From: JAEWSN01 sp038249175
GTDB taxonomy: Bacteria; Bacillota; Clostridia; DSM-8532
Length of the DNA: 6,046 nt
Assembly (NCBI GenBank): GCA_038249175.1
Contig: JBBRWP010000197.1
Span: forward strand, 1-6,046
Reading direction: 5' to 3'
Shown: in pieces, positions 1-5,890 of the stretch
Layout: the number at the start of each line of letters is the position of its first letter
How positions within the stretch are numbered: position 1 is the first letter of the stretch
Notes under the pieces: model-generated
Databases searched by the model: none
Seen by the model: the letters and a program-made list of their open reading frames with translations, nothing else
Told to the model about the DNA's origin: nothing
Position numbers and translations under genes: made by a program

Positions 1-203
1 AGCGATACACCTTCCATTATTGCTCTTGCCATAACAGCCTTGCTATAATTTTCTCTCAGATCTAGACGGCACGGAAGCAAAGGATCCATGAACAGGTCTT
101 CCGCTCCTGCTGGCGTAAATGGTGCAAGTTTATCTAGTTCAACATATCTATCTGGACCGTCTGAAATATAAGTCGAAATCATTATTTCTATATTGTGCTG
201 ATT
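1..203 (-). pseudogene. FGGY-family sugar kinase remnant (N-terminal half missing)
   Basis: Reading the minus strand from the stop at 204-206, the frame is open to the left edge. Its first ATG is at 182, and 60 codons from there remain in the window. The peptide contains YVELDKLA, then PAGAEDLF, MDPLLPCR, DLRENY and finally ARAIMEGVS. This is the order found in the C-terminal domain of xylulokinase-like FGGY kinases: an 'ELDKLA..PAG...L..P.L.G.R' block followed by 'RA..EGV'. Compared with the family, the stretch between the 'P.L.G.R' block and 'RA..EGV' looks about 8-15 residues too short, and the whole N-terminal domain (phosphate-1 loop, catalytic Asp) is absent because stops close the frame upstream. 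I therefore call a decayed gene, not a new start. The reading frame may continue to the left. Family assignment is by pattern recognition only. Confidence 0.6.
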
Positions 204-302
204 TTACTTTAGTGTTTACTGACCATAGCAAACCCAACATAGTATCACGGTTGATTCTGGTGTAAAAACTCCGGGTATTTTTAATTTTCATAGTCCTTGC
301 CA

Positions 303-344
303 TCATTCCGCGCCAAATACGCCAATTCTTAATTTTCCCATCAT
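303..344 (-). pseudogene. truncated start of a Gfo/Idh/MocA-type oxidoreductase
   Basis: A strong ribosome binding site (AGGAGGAGG, about 350-358) precedes two adjacent ATGs at 344 and 341. The peptide is MMGKLRIGVFGAE, then TGA at 303-305. 'KLRIGVFGA' is the typical first beta-strand and glycine loop of a Gfo/Idh/MocA Rossmann fold, and resembles the start of the intact enzyme at 4751 (MLKIGIAGVRG). Downstream (204-302) no frame gives a recognisable continuation: the same frame has a second TGA soon after, and another frame stays open but resembles nothing I know. The rest of the gene is missing before the kinase remnant begins. The simplest reading is an internally deleted, frameshifted gene. 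A real 13-residue leader peptide is the alternative. Confidence 0.5.
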
Positions 345-364
345 CAATTCCTCCTCCTGTGTTG

Positions 365-378
365 CGTTACCAGTAACG
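365..378. promoter_or_regulatory. palindromic operator candidate
   Basis: CGTTAC and GTAACG form a perfect inverted repeat with a 2-base centre (CA). It lies just downstream of the predicted transcription start near 384, at about +6 to +19, and before the ribosome binding site. This is a usual position for a repressor site. Its sequence is unlike the TGCACTCGGG-type motif of the rest of the window, so it would bind a different regulator. A 14-bp palindrome is short and may be chance. Confidence 0.35.
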
Positions 379-390
379 TAAATATAAAAA

Positions 391-419
391 ATATAATCCT
401 TATTTTCTATTTTTTCCAA
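391..419 (-). promoter_or_regulatory. sigma-70/sigma-A promoter of the left remnant
   Basis: On the minus strand, TTGGAA (414-419) is followed after 17 bases by TTATAT (391-396). With an 18-base spacer the -10 box reads TATATT (390-395), five of six to consensus. The predicted start of transcription is near 384, about 40 bases before the ATG at 344. It points at the oxidoreductase remnant, so the control region has outlasted the gene. Confidence 0.5.
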
Positions 420-643
420 TTTGATGAGCGATTGTCGCTGGTTCCCACTTATTTATCAATAATTTATAGCGTCAGCAGACTCCAAATGGGACTTAAAATG
501 GCGTGTGCTTATACTGAGTGTACATAGATGACAAGTGATGCTATTATTATTTCATGAATGACAAAATAAGAGAAAACTTTTATCATATCATGGCTATGAA
601 GTTGCCGAGCAAAAGAAATTACCTCAAACTGTACTGCCAACAT
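420..643. other. gene-free stretch left of the kinase
   Basis: No convincing coding frame is seen on either strand. It lies between the kinase stop (644-646) and the promoter of the left remnant. A 5-bp inverted repeat, AGCGA/TCGCT with a 3-base centre (427-439), sits just upstream of that promoter's -35 box. I find no clear rho-independent terminator after the kinase: the hairpins here have stems of only 4-5 bp and no T-run. Confidence 0.5.
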
Positions 644-2098
644 TCATACATAATACTGGGCAATACAATGCCACATGTGTCTGTATCTCGTGTATTTTTC
701 AGTCAAAATAGCCACTAATGTCGGGTCAGGAAGCATTAAGCTGGATTCTCCTGACATAGCCCTGACTGCATCCTGTAAACTGTCAAACGCGCCGACACCA
801 CTCGCTGCTATCATCGCGGCACCAAGTGCGCAGGCATCACTTTCATTGGAAATTTCAACTGGGACATTCGAGGCAGAAGAAATCAGTTTGCACCAAAAAT
901 CACTTTTTGCAGCCCCACCCATCATTTTCAACCGGCTGATATGGCAATTGTTAGCAGCAAAATCATCAAGGGCCTGCCGGACCGCAAATGCCGAGCTTTC
1001 CATGATAGAACGGGAAAAATCAAAACGGTCATGATCGAGGCTGATGCCTGAAAATGTTCCTTTTGCTTTGAGATTCCATTCAGGATAATAGGCGCCTGAC
1101 AAGAAAGGAAAAAAGAACAGATCCTGCCCCCTATCGGTGCGAAGTTCAGACTGGAGGTCTATTTCTTTAAAATCGTCAGATAAAAATTCATTCTTGAACC
1201 ATTGGAACGAAGAGCCGCAGCCGACCAGTGAAGCAATGGCACCATATAGGCCCGGCATAGGATGGACGCCGGGTGCGATATACGTGTTAGTGAACAAAGG
1301 GCTGTCATTAATCCCCATGATGACCCAGGTTGTTCCTGCTGAGAGCAGCATATCACCTTTTTCGATTGCGCCTGCCCCGAGGGATGCACAATATTGATCG
1401 TGGGCACCGTTATAGACCGGTGTTCCAGCTTTGAGACCGGAAGCACCAGCGGCTGTGGCGGTGACATAACCAACAAATGACCCGGTTGGCAATACTTCGG
1501 GGAGCTCACTTCGCTTGATATTTGCGGCATCAAGAATCTTTTGATCGTAATCCTGCTGACTGATGTTGTAGAGTTGCCGGATGGAGGCATTTGACGGGTC
1601 GCAGACCGGATTGCCCGTTAAAAACAGGTTCATGTATTCCAGCGTCAACAAGAAAAGTGATACGTTTTGATAGCTTGCATCTTGTTTTATATGCATTATT
1701 TTTGCGGCATCGAGGGCTGGGTTGACACGCCAGCCCGTGCTGCGGTAGATGTAGTTTGCGCCCAGACTTTCTTCGAGCTGAATCGCCTCAGCCTTGGCTC
1801 TCGTGTCCATCCAGGTTAAAGCGTTGCCAATAGGGTTCCTTTGAGCATCAATGGCCACAGTGCTTGCACCTTGTGTCGACAATGAAATGGCGGCAATACT
1901 TGCAGGATCATGGTTTTGGATCGCCTGCCGGATCGCAGAAGCACTGCATTGGGTCCAGTCATCGGCGCGCTGTTCGATTTTGCATCCATCTGTTAACAAT
2001 CGATAGCTTGCATATCCTTTACCAAGGACGGAGCCTTGCTCATTGATAAGCAATGCTTTTGCGCCAGTCGTACCAATGTCAATTCCGAGATAGCTCAT
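644..2098 (-). CDS. FGGY-family carbohydrate kinase (xylulokinase-like)
   Basis: Cytoplasmic ATP-dependent kinase of 484 residues, a normal length for the family, expected to phosphorylate a ketose, sugar or polyol. The N-terminal FGGY domain opens with LGIDIGTTGAKALL (residues 4-17, phosphate-1 loop) and has ISLSTQG (71-77) and TWMDTRAKAE (95-104). GAHDQ (231-235) supplies the likely catalytic base Asp234, followed by LLSAGTTWV (251-259). The C-terminal domain has FFFPFLSG (328-335) and the adenine-side loop MMGGAAKSDFW (392-402), then the ESDACALGAA segment (419-428). The 'GAHDQ' form differs from the 'GGGDN' of classical xylulokinases, so the substrate is left open. The ATG at 2098 has GGAGG nine bases upstream. 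It is the second gene of an operon, 34 bases after the epimerase stop, with a tandem duplication in between. Expression presumably comes from the promoter at 3349-3377. Confidence 0.9.
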   Translation of the reverse strand: MSYLGIDIGTTGAKALLINEQGSVLGKGYASYRLLTDGCKIEQRADDWTQCSASAIRQAIQNHDPASIAAISLSTQGASTVAIDAQRNPIGNALTWMDTRAKAEAIQLEESLGANYIYRSTGWRVNPALDAAKIMHIKQDASYQNVSLFLLTLEYMNLFLTGNPVCDPSNASIRQLYNISQQDYDQKILDAANIKRSELPEVLPTGSFVGYVTATAAGASGLKAGTPVYNGAHDQYCASLGAGAIEKGDMLLSAGTTWVIMGINDSPLFTNTYIAPGVHPMPGLYGAIASLVGCGSSFQWFKNEFLSDDFKEIDLQSELRTDRGQDLFFFPFLSGAYYPEWNLKAKGTFSGISLDHDRFDFSRSIMESSAFAVRQALDDFAANNCHISRLKMMGGAAKSDFWCKLISSASNVPVEISNESDACALGAAMIAASGVGAFDSLQDAVRAMSGESSLMLPDPTLVAILTEKYTRYRHMWHCIAQYYV

Positions 2099-2149
2099 TT
2101 GACTTATCCTCCGTTCCTACAGCTCATTTGACTTATCTTCCGTTCCTAC
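2092..2149. repeat. 29-bp tandem duplication at the epimerase-kinase junction
   Basis: Copies at 2092-2120 and 2121-2149 are identical except at one base (2109 C versus 2138 T). Each copy holds, read on the minus strand, the end of the epimerase (CRNG plus last codon and TAA), a GGAGG- or GGAAG-type ribosome binding site and the ATGAGC start of the kinase. The single difference makes the site nearest the kinase GGAGG and the upstream one GGAAG. The unit is not a multiple of three, but each copy carries its own stop, so neither gene is broken. Confidence 0.95.
2104..2127 (-). CDS. 7-codon mini-ORF made by the duplication
   Basis: The duplicated kinase start reads ATG at 2127 and gives the peptide MSCRNGG followed by TAA (2104-2106). 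Its start lies 5 bases after the epimerase stop, and its stop lies 5 bases before the kinase ATG at 2098. Codons 6-7 (GGA GGA) contain the kinase ribosome binding site. Ribosomes could pass from epimerase to mini-ORF to kinase by termination-reinitiation. It may equally be an untranslated by-product of the duplication. Confidence 0.3.
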   Translation of the reverse strand: MSCRNGG

Positions 2150-3149
2150 AGGTTTGTTCAAATGACTGAATTTCCGTTTTTCCATCCAATACTCCAATTG
2201 AGAGTTTATGTGAGATAGAGCTGTAGGAAGGCAGTACTTTCAGAGTGCCATTTTTTCGTTCTGCAATGCGGCCAAGTCCGACACAATTACAGGGTTCAAG
2301 TGCGACGACATAATCATGAGCAGCCATGTGTTTCCATTCACAAAGATAGGGAAGGTTCGCTGTTTCAAATTCAATGTATCCGGCCATTTGTAAAGCAGGA
2401 TTGACGATGGCTGCCCTAGCGTTGCTGCCCTGTAGCGAGTGCAGAAACAATTGGTGTCCAGCCTCTCTGTCTGGTTCGCACATATTAATATGTTCGATGC
2501 TATGACTGTTACGCGGTTGCATAACAGCCGGTGAACACACAAATACACTGGATGCATCGAGTAGCGGGTACCCGAAGTTTATATGGTAGAGCAGCATGAA
2601 TTCTTCGTCAACAATTGTGTGATTGGTAATTGTATCTGAAATTGTGACCGACCGGTCATATAGACCGGTCGAAATTGTACGATGTAAAGAAAGTTGATAG
2701 CCATATAGCCTGGTTTCCCAGATTTCAGCACTGACGGAAAGTATATAATCATTACCCTGCCAACCTTCGCTGACCGACACATGTCTGGCAGGTGTGCTGC
2801 CGATACGACCATGGATAGGGTGTTTGCCTTCGTCAATACAGGCATCACCGACATTTAAAAGGCCGCAGGTGCTGAGCATGCCACCCGGCCAAAGTGTAAA
2901 GAATTCATCTTCATCAAGGCTTCTTCCCGTTGTTAAACCGTTTTTTGTGTGAAACGCCAGGTTGTGCCCCATGAAAGAGAAGTCATAGATATCAAGGCAG
3001 CGATCCGGAAGTAAGGTGAATCGCAGCCCGGCGGCATTATAAACTTCGATCATTCTGAGTCCTCTGGCACTGCCACTCCTGCATTCCATTTCACGAATAC
3101 CAGCGATTTGTCCCATGTTTCCGATCTTTTGAAGCAATTTGACATCCAT
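2133..3149 (-). CDS. DUF4432 aldose 1-epimerase-like protein
   Basis: A 338-residue cytoplasmic protein of the galactose-mutarotase-like fold, expected to bind a sugar and probably interconvert anomers or a related isomer. Family features in order: LRFTLLPDRCLDI (42-54), the WPGGMLSTCGLLNVG block (87-101), HGRIGSTPA (113-121), LLYHINFGYPLLD (186-198) and a late ALEPCNCVGLG segment (283-293). These match DUF4432 proteins more closely than classical GalM. The start at 3149 has GGAG eight bases upstream. It is the first gene of the minus-strand operon, with a leader of about 190 bases from the promoter at 3349-3377 that contains an operator-like site and a hairpin. The biochemical role of DUF4432 is poorly defined, so 'epimerase' is a fold-based label. 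Close linkage to a kinase suggests it prepares the kinase substrate. Confidence 0.85.
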   Translation of the reverse strand: MDVKLLQKIGNMGQIAGIREMECRSGSARGLRMIEVYNAAGLRFTLLPDRCLDIYDFSFMGHNLAFHTKNGLTTGRSLDEDEFFTLWPGGMLSTCGLLNVGDACIDEGKHPIHGRIGSTPARHVSVSEGWQGNDYILSVSAEIWETRLYGYQLSLHRTISTGLYDRSVTISDTITNHTIVDEEFMLLYHINFGYPLLDASSVFVCSPAVMQPRNSHSIEHINMCEPDREAGHQLFLHSLQGSNARAAIVNPALQMAGYIEFETANLPYLCEWKHMAAHDYVVALEPCNCVGLGRIAERKNGTLKVLPSYSSISHKLSIGVLDGKTEIQSFEQTCRNGR

Positions 3150-3216
3150 ACTTGTTTCTCCAAATCAATACCTGATTTACACCCCATGCGACCTCGTTGA
3201 GTTTGCACAAAACTTA

Positions 3217-3239
3217 CTGAAAATGCTGCGCATTTTCAG
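3217..3239. promoter_or_regulatory. perfect hairpin in the epimerase leader
   Basis: Ten-base arms CTGAAAATGC (3217-3226) and GCATTTTCAG (3230-3239) are perfectly complementary around a 3-base loop. It lies in the untranslated leader of the minus-strand operon, about 68 bases before the epimerase ATG. It is AT-rich and is followed on the minus strand only by an interrupted T-run (TAAGTTTTG), so it is a weak terminator at best. An mRNA-stabilising stem, an attenuator or a protein-binding palindrome are alternatives. Confidence 0.55.
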
Positions 3240-3320
3240 ATTTACATTCCTATAAATGATATTATCGAGAATGGCTTTGTCACCGCTTATCATCGTCAGG
3301 ATGTTGATCAGTTCCTCGCA

Positions 3321-3334
3321 TACCCCCGAGTGCA
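3321..3334 (-). promoter_or_regulatory. operator-like site A (TGCACTCGGGGGTA)
   Basis: Read on the minus strand, this differs from site B (3508-3521) at only one of 14 bases. It sits at about +8 to +21 of the minus-strand promoter (transcription start near 3342), where a bound LacI-type repressor would block the epimerase-kinase operon. The motif is an imperfect palindrome around a central CG, as expected for LacI-family operators. Confidence 0.55.
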
Positions 3335-3348
3335 TGGCTGACAATTTG

Positions 3349-3377
3349 ATTATATTGCCACACCGAAAAAAAGTCAA
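3349..3377 (-). promoter_or_regulatory. promoter of the epimerase-kinase operon
   Basis: TTGACT (3372-3377) is separated by exactly 17 bases from a perfect TATAAT (3349-3354) on the minus strand. The expected start of transcription is near 3342, giving a leader of about 190 bases before the epimerase. It is back to back with the regulator promoter. Confidence 0.8.
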
Positions 3378-3394
3378 TTAAGCCCCCAAAAAAG

Positions 3395-3423
3395 TTGACA
3401 TTTCAAAATACAAGGCATATAAT
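3395..3423 (+). promoter_or_regulatory. consensus promoter of the regulator
   Basis: A perfect TTGACA (3395-3400) and a perfect TATAAT (3418-3423) with the optimal 17-base spacer. The expected start is near 3430, about 120 bases before the regulator ATG. Site B lies inside this leader, so repression of this promoter would have to work by roadblock or looping. The -35 boxes of the two divergent promoters are 17 bases apart. Confidence 0.8.
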
Positions 3424-3507
3424 TCGATTATCAACCGACTAAATAGACGATTTATCACGTGTTTTCTCATAAATGTATAACTGATATGAATTTGTTTTCA
3501 CTAAAAA

Positions 3508-3521
3508 TGCACTCGGGTGTA
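3508..3521 (+). promoter_or_regulatory. operator-like site B (TGCACTCGGGTGTA)
   Basis: An imperfect palindrome: five of seven base pairs are complementary around the central CG. It differs at one base from site A, and with its upstream flank (3491-3517) it matches the site C region (4586-4612) at 21 of 27 ungapped positions. It lies in the leader of the regulator, about 30 bases before the ATG, suggesting autoregulation. Confidence 0.55.
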
Positions 3522-3551
3522 CAAAACTTGAGTAGAATTGCAGGGTAAACG

Positions 3552-4580
3552 ATGGATGGTACACGGGCAACGCTCAAGGATGTTGCGGAAAAATCAGGAT
3601 ATGCGCTTCGCACTGTCAAAAAAGTGATGAGTGGTCAGGGAAATGCCGGAGAAAAGACGCGCATTGAAGTTCTTCGCGCGGCTGAAGAGCTCAATTATCA
3701 GCGCAATATTCTGGCGTCGACTTTGTCAAAAAGCCGTCTGACCCGAATTGCGCTCGTTTATTCTGAGACCACCAAGACCTACTTCCCGGAAGTCGAAAAA
3801 GGATTTTTGAAGTGCGCCGAGGAATACCGGGATTTTGGCATGCTGGTCAAGTTCTACAAACTCTATGACCGTGAGACGGAAAGCCAGATTAAGGTTCTAA
3901 ATGAAATTATCCTGGACGAGACTATTGACGGCTTGATTATCCAGCCGATGAGCAGAACCAGGCTGAATCCTTACCTTGACCAGTTTGCCGGGCTCGGAAA
4001 GCCTGTCATCACCTTCGGCTCCGATGCCACAGCAGAGAAAAGGCTATGTTATATCGGACCCAATACATACAAATCCGGACGGATTAGCGCACAAATATTG
4101 GCCAACTATATTGGGAAAAAGGGCAATGTTGCTGTTGTTTCGGACAACATGGAACATATGCAGACCGTTGATCGTATAAAAGGTTTTACGGACCGTGTGA
4201 AAGAACATTATCCAAACATTCGACTAACCAATCTGAACATACCTGTCAATGAGAACCTTTATTATGAAATGATCAAAGCCCTTGTAACAAAGGAGTCGAT
4301 TCAGGGAATTTTCTGTACCGATGCCAATTCATACATCGCTGGCGAGGTCCTTAGAGACTTAGAACTCAAGGATATTGCCATTGTGGGTTTCGATATTTCG
4401 AAAATCGCAATTCACTTGATGAAGCAAGGCTACCTGAAAGTCATGATTGAACAGAATCCGGCTCAATTCACCTACACTGCGCTCAAAACGATGTTCAATT
4501 ATCTTTTTATGGGTGAAATTCCGCAGAAAATTCAATATTCCGGCTTGTCAATTTTAACAAGTGAATGTTTTGAAGATTAA
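3552..4580 (+). CDS. LacI-family transcriptional regulator
   Basis: A 342-residue cytoplasmic DNA-binding protein of usual LacI length. The N-terminal helix-turn-helix runs from TLKDVAEKSG (7-16) through the recognition helix YALRTVKKVMSG (17-28). The hinge helix follows at NYQRNILASTLSKSR (48-62), with Leu58 at the position that normally wedges into the central CG of the operator. A type-1 periplasmic-binding-protein-like sensor domain fills about 63-335: RIALVYSE (64-71), DGLIIQPM (126-133), IGPNTYKSGR (168-177) and GNVAVVSDN (190-198). The recognition helix has TVKKVMSG where most LacI proteins have TVSRVLNG, which may explain the unusual operator. The ATG follows a modest site (AGGG, 6 bases). 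It is transcribed divergently from the epimerase-kinase operon, and the oxidoreductase lies 170 bases downstream. The ligand is unknown, presumably a sugar of this pathway. Confidence 0.92.
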   Translation: MDGTRATLKDVAEKSGYALRTVKKVMSGQGNAGEKTRIEVLRAAEELNYQRNILASTLSKSRLTRIALVYSETTKTYFPEVEKGFLKCAEEYRDFGMLVKFYKLYDRETESQIKVLNEIILDETIDGLIIQPMSRTRLNPYLDQFAGLGKPVITFGSDATAEKRLCYIGPNTYKSGRISAQILANYIGKKGNVAVVSDNMEHMQTVDRIKGFTDRVKEHYPNIRLTNLNIPVNENLYYEMIKALVTKESIQGIFCTDANSYIAGEVLRDLELKDIAIVGFDISKIAIHLMKQGYLKVMIEQNPAQFTYTALKTMFNYLFMGEIPQKIQYSGLSILTSECFED

Positions 4581-4602
4581 TTTTCTTAGTTTTTACCATA
4601 AA

Positions 4603-4616
4603 TGTATTCGGGTTCA
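4603..4616 (+). promoter_or_regulatory. operator-like site C (TGTATTCGGGTTCA)
   Basis: The third copy of the motif, 22 bases after the regulator stop and 135 bases before the oxidoreductase start. The core TTCGGGT is kept and the outer bases have drifted from site B, but the AT-rich upstream flank is similar (21 of 27 positions over 4586-4612 versus 3491-3517). It suggests the oxidoreductase belongs to the same regulon. Confidence 0.4.
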
Positions 4617-4670
4617 ACAGAAGTCAAGAATACAAAAGGTAATTTGAGTAACACAATTATCCCGATCATG

Positions 4671-4699
4671 TTGTTTATCCACTTTTGCAGCGCTATTTT
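4671..4699 (+). promoter_or_regulatory. weak promoter candidate of the oxidoreductase
   Basis: TTGTTT (4671-4676), 17 bases, then TATTTT (4694-4699). Both boxes are poor, so the gene may instead be read through from the regulator, after which I see no terminator. The stretch 4581-4750 holds otherwise only site C and a very strong ribosome binding site, AAGGAGGAG (4736-4744), six bases before the ATG. Confidence 0.25.
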
Positions 4700-4750
4700 G
4701 TATCAGGTATGCTGGTGGGTTCAGTTAAAGGATAGAAGGAGGAGTTTGAA

Positions 4751-5890
4751 ATGTTAAAAATAGGAATCGCCGGGGTTCGTGGCTTATCGACCATCGCCGG
4801 GTTCAAAGCAATCGACAATGTTGAAATAACAGCGCTTTGTGATCTTGATGAAAACTTGCTGGCAGCACAAAAAGAAAAACTGGGTATACCAAATGCATAC
4901 AGGGTGTTTGATGACATGCTGGATTCAGATATCGACGCTGTTGTCATCGCCACACCGATGCAATGCCATGTTCCGCAGGCCATTGCAGCCCTTCAGGCTG
5001 GCAAGCATGTACTGAGTGAAGTGACAGCCGGGGTTACCATGGATGAACTCTGGTGGTTAATTGAGAATGTGGAGCAATCCGGTAAAGTCTATATGATGGC
5101 AGAAAACTACTGCTATATGCCAGACAACCAACTAATATTAAGCCTTGTCCAATCTGGCCTGCTGGGTGAGGTCTATTATGGCGAAGGCGAATACCTGCAC
5201 AATCTGCAATCTTTAATAACCTATAGCTACGGAGAGCACCAGAGCGGCAAAACTTCGTGGCGTAAATACTGGCAAATGGGCAAGCATGGTGCTTATTATC
5301 CTACGCATAGTGTCGGTCCGGTCATGCAATGGTTTGAGGGAGACCGAATTGAATCTATCACTTGTTTTGGCAGTGGTAGACACTGTGATTTCGAGCTGCG
5401 GCAGGAAGATACCACGGTGACAATGTGCCAGCTGGCGAGCGGCAAGCTGGTCAGAGTACGATTGGATGCGGTATCGCCTCGCCCTCATCAAATGGCTTAT
5501 TACACCATTCAAGGGACAAAAGGTGTTATAGAAGCGTCTCGCGTTGCCGGGCAGGAAGCGAAAATTTGGCTCAAGGGTATGGACACATCGATTGATGAAG
5601 CCAAATGGCGGCCATTGGCTGAATTCCACGAATACTTGCCCCAACGTTATCGTAATGCTTCTGAGGATCAGAAAAGTGCCGGTCATGGCGGAGGCGACTT
5701 TTTTATTGTTGAAGACTTTGTCAAAGCGATCACACAGGGTGTTCGTCCCGCCGTTGACGTATACCAGGCCTGCGAGTGGACGGCAGTAGCGTTGTTAAGC
5801 GAATTATCGATTACAAACAAGAGTCGGAGTATGGACATGCCTTATTTTAGAAAAAATATGCCATTTGCAGAGCAAGTGATTAAACTATGA
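4751..5890 (+). CDS. Gfo/Idh/MocA-family, GH109-like NAD-dependent enzyme
   Basis: A 379-residue cytoplasmic protein, normal length. The N-terminal Rossmann domain begins MLKIGIAGVRG, with ALCDLDE (28-34) after the second strand and VVIATPMQCH (64-73). The usual Gfo/Idh 'EKP' motif is replaced by SEVTA (89-93), so the typical catalytic lysine is absent. Other blocks recall GH109 glycosidases, which use bound NAD for transient oxidation: MAENYCY (116-122), GEVYYGEGEYLH (139-150), YYPTHSVGPVMQW (182-194) with the Tyr-Pro-Thr-His pattern, and GHGGGDFFIVEDF (311-323). It may be an NAD-dependent glycosidase or an oxidoreductase making a 3-keto sugar. These assignments rest on motif resemblance. 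The start is fixed by AAGGAGGAG six bases upstream. It follows the regulator on the same strand and its stop lies inside the terminator repeat. Confidence 0.85.
   Translation: MLKIGIAGVRGLSTIAGFKAIDNVEITALCDLDENLLAAQKEKLGIPNAYRVFDDMLDSDIDAVVIATPMQCHVPQAIAALQAGKHVLSEVTAGVTMDELWWLIENVEQSGKVYMMAENYCYMPDNQLILSLVQSGLLGEVYYGEGEYLHNLQSLITYSYGEHQSGKTSWRKYWQMGKHGAYYPTHSVGPVMQWFEGDRIESITCFGSGRHCDFELRQEDTTVTMCQLASGKLVRVRLDAVSPRPHQMAYYTIQGTKGVIEASRVAGQEAKIWLKGMDTSIDEAKWRPLAEFHEYLPQRYRNASEDQKSAGHGGGDFFIVEDFVKAITQGVRPAVDVYQACEWTAVALLSELSITNKSRSMDMPYFRKNMPFAEQVIKL

Noticed and set aside
427..439. AGCGA/TCGCT inverted repeat as an operator
   Set aside because: Arms of only 5 bp occur often by chance, and there is no second copy in the window.
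1490..1506. TTCGGGG inside the kinase as a further operator copy
   Set aside because: Only the core matches, and it lies within coding sequence far from any promoter.
1159..1590. A 143-codon open frame on the minus strand inside the kinase gene
   Set aside because: It is wholly contained in the kinase in another frame, has no ribosome binding site and no recognisable domain.
3217..3239. Catabolite-repression (CcpA) site in the leader hairpin
   Set aside because: The arms resemble the outer half-sites, but the spacing and centre do not fit the TGWAANCGNTNWCA pattern.
3177..3377. A 66-codon open frame on the minus strand in the epimerase leader
   Set aside because: Its first ATG lies in the promoter's -35 box. 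The internal ATG at 3335 is almost at the predicted transcript start without a ribosome binding site, and the peptide resembles nothing I recognise. Non-coding leader is the better reading.
3425..3457. Direct repeat CGATTATCA / CGATTTATCA
   Set aside because: Short, AT-rich and imperfect; no third copy.
3468..4607. CATAAATGTAT occurring at about 3469-3479 and 4597-4607
   Set aside because: An 11-base AT-rich match may be chance, and only the second copy is joined to the TCGGG core.
5213..5686. A 157-codon open frame antisense to the oxidoreductase
   Set aside because: It is a shadow of the plus-strand gene, with no start signal and no family resemblance.
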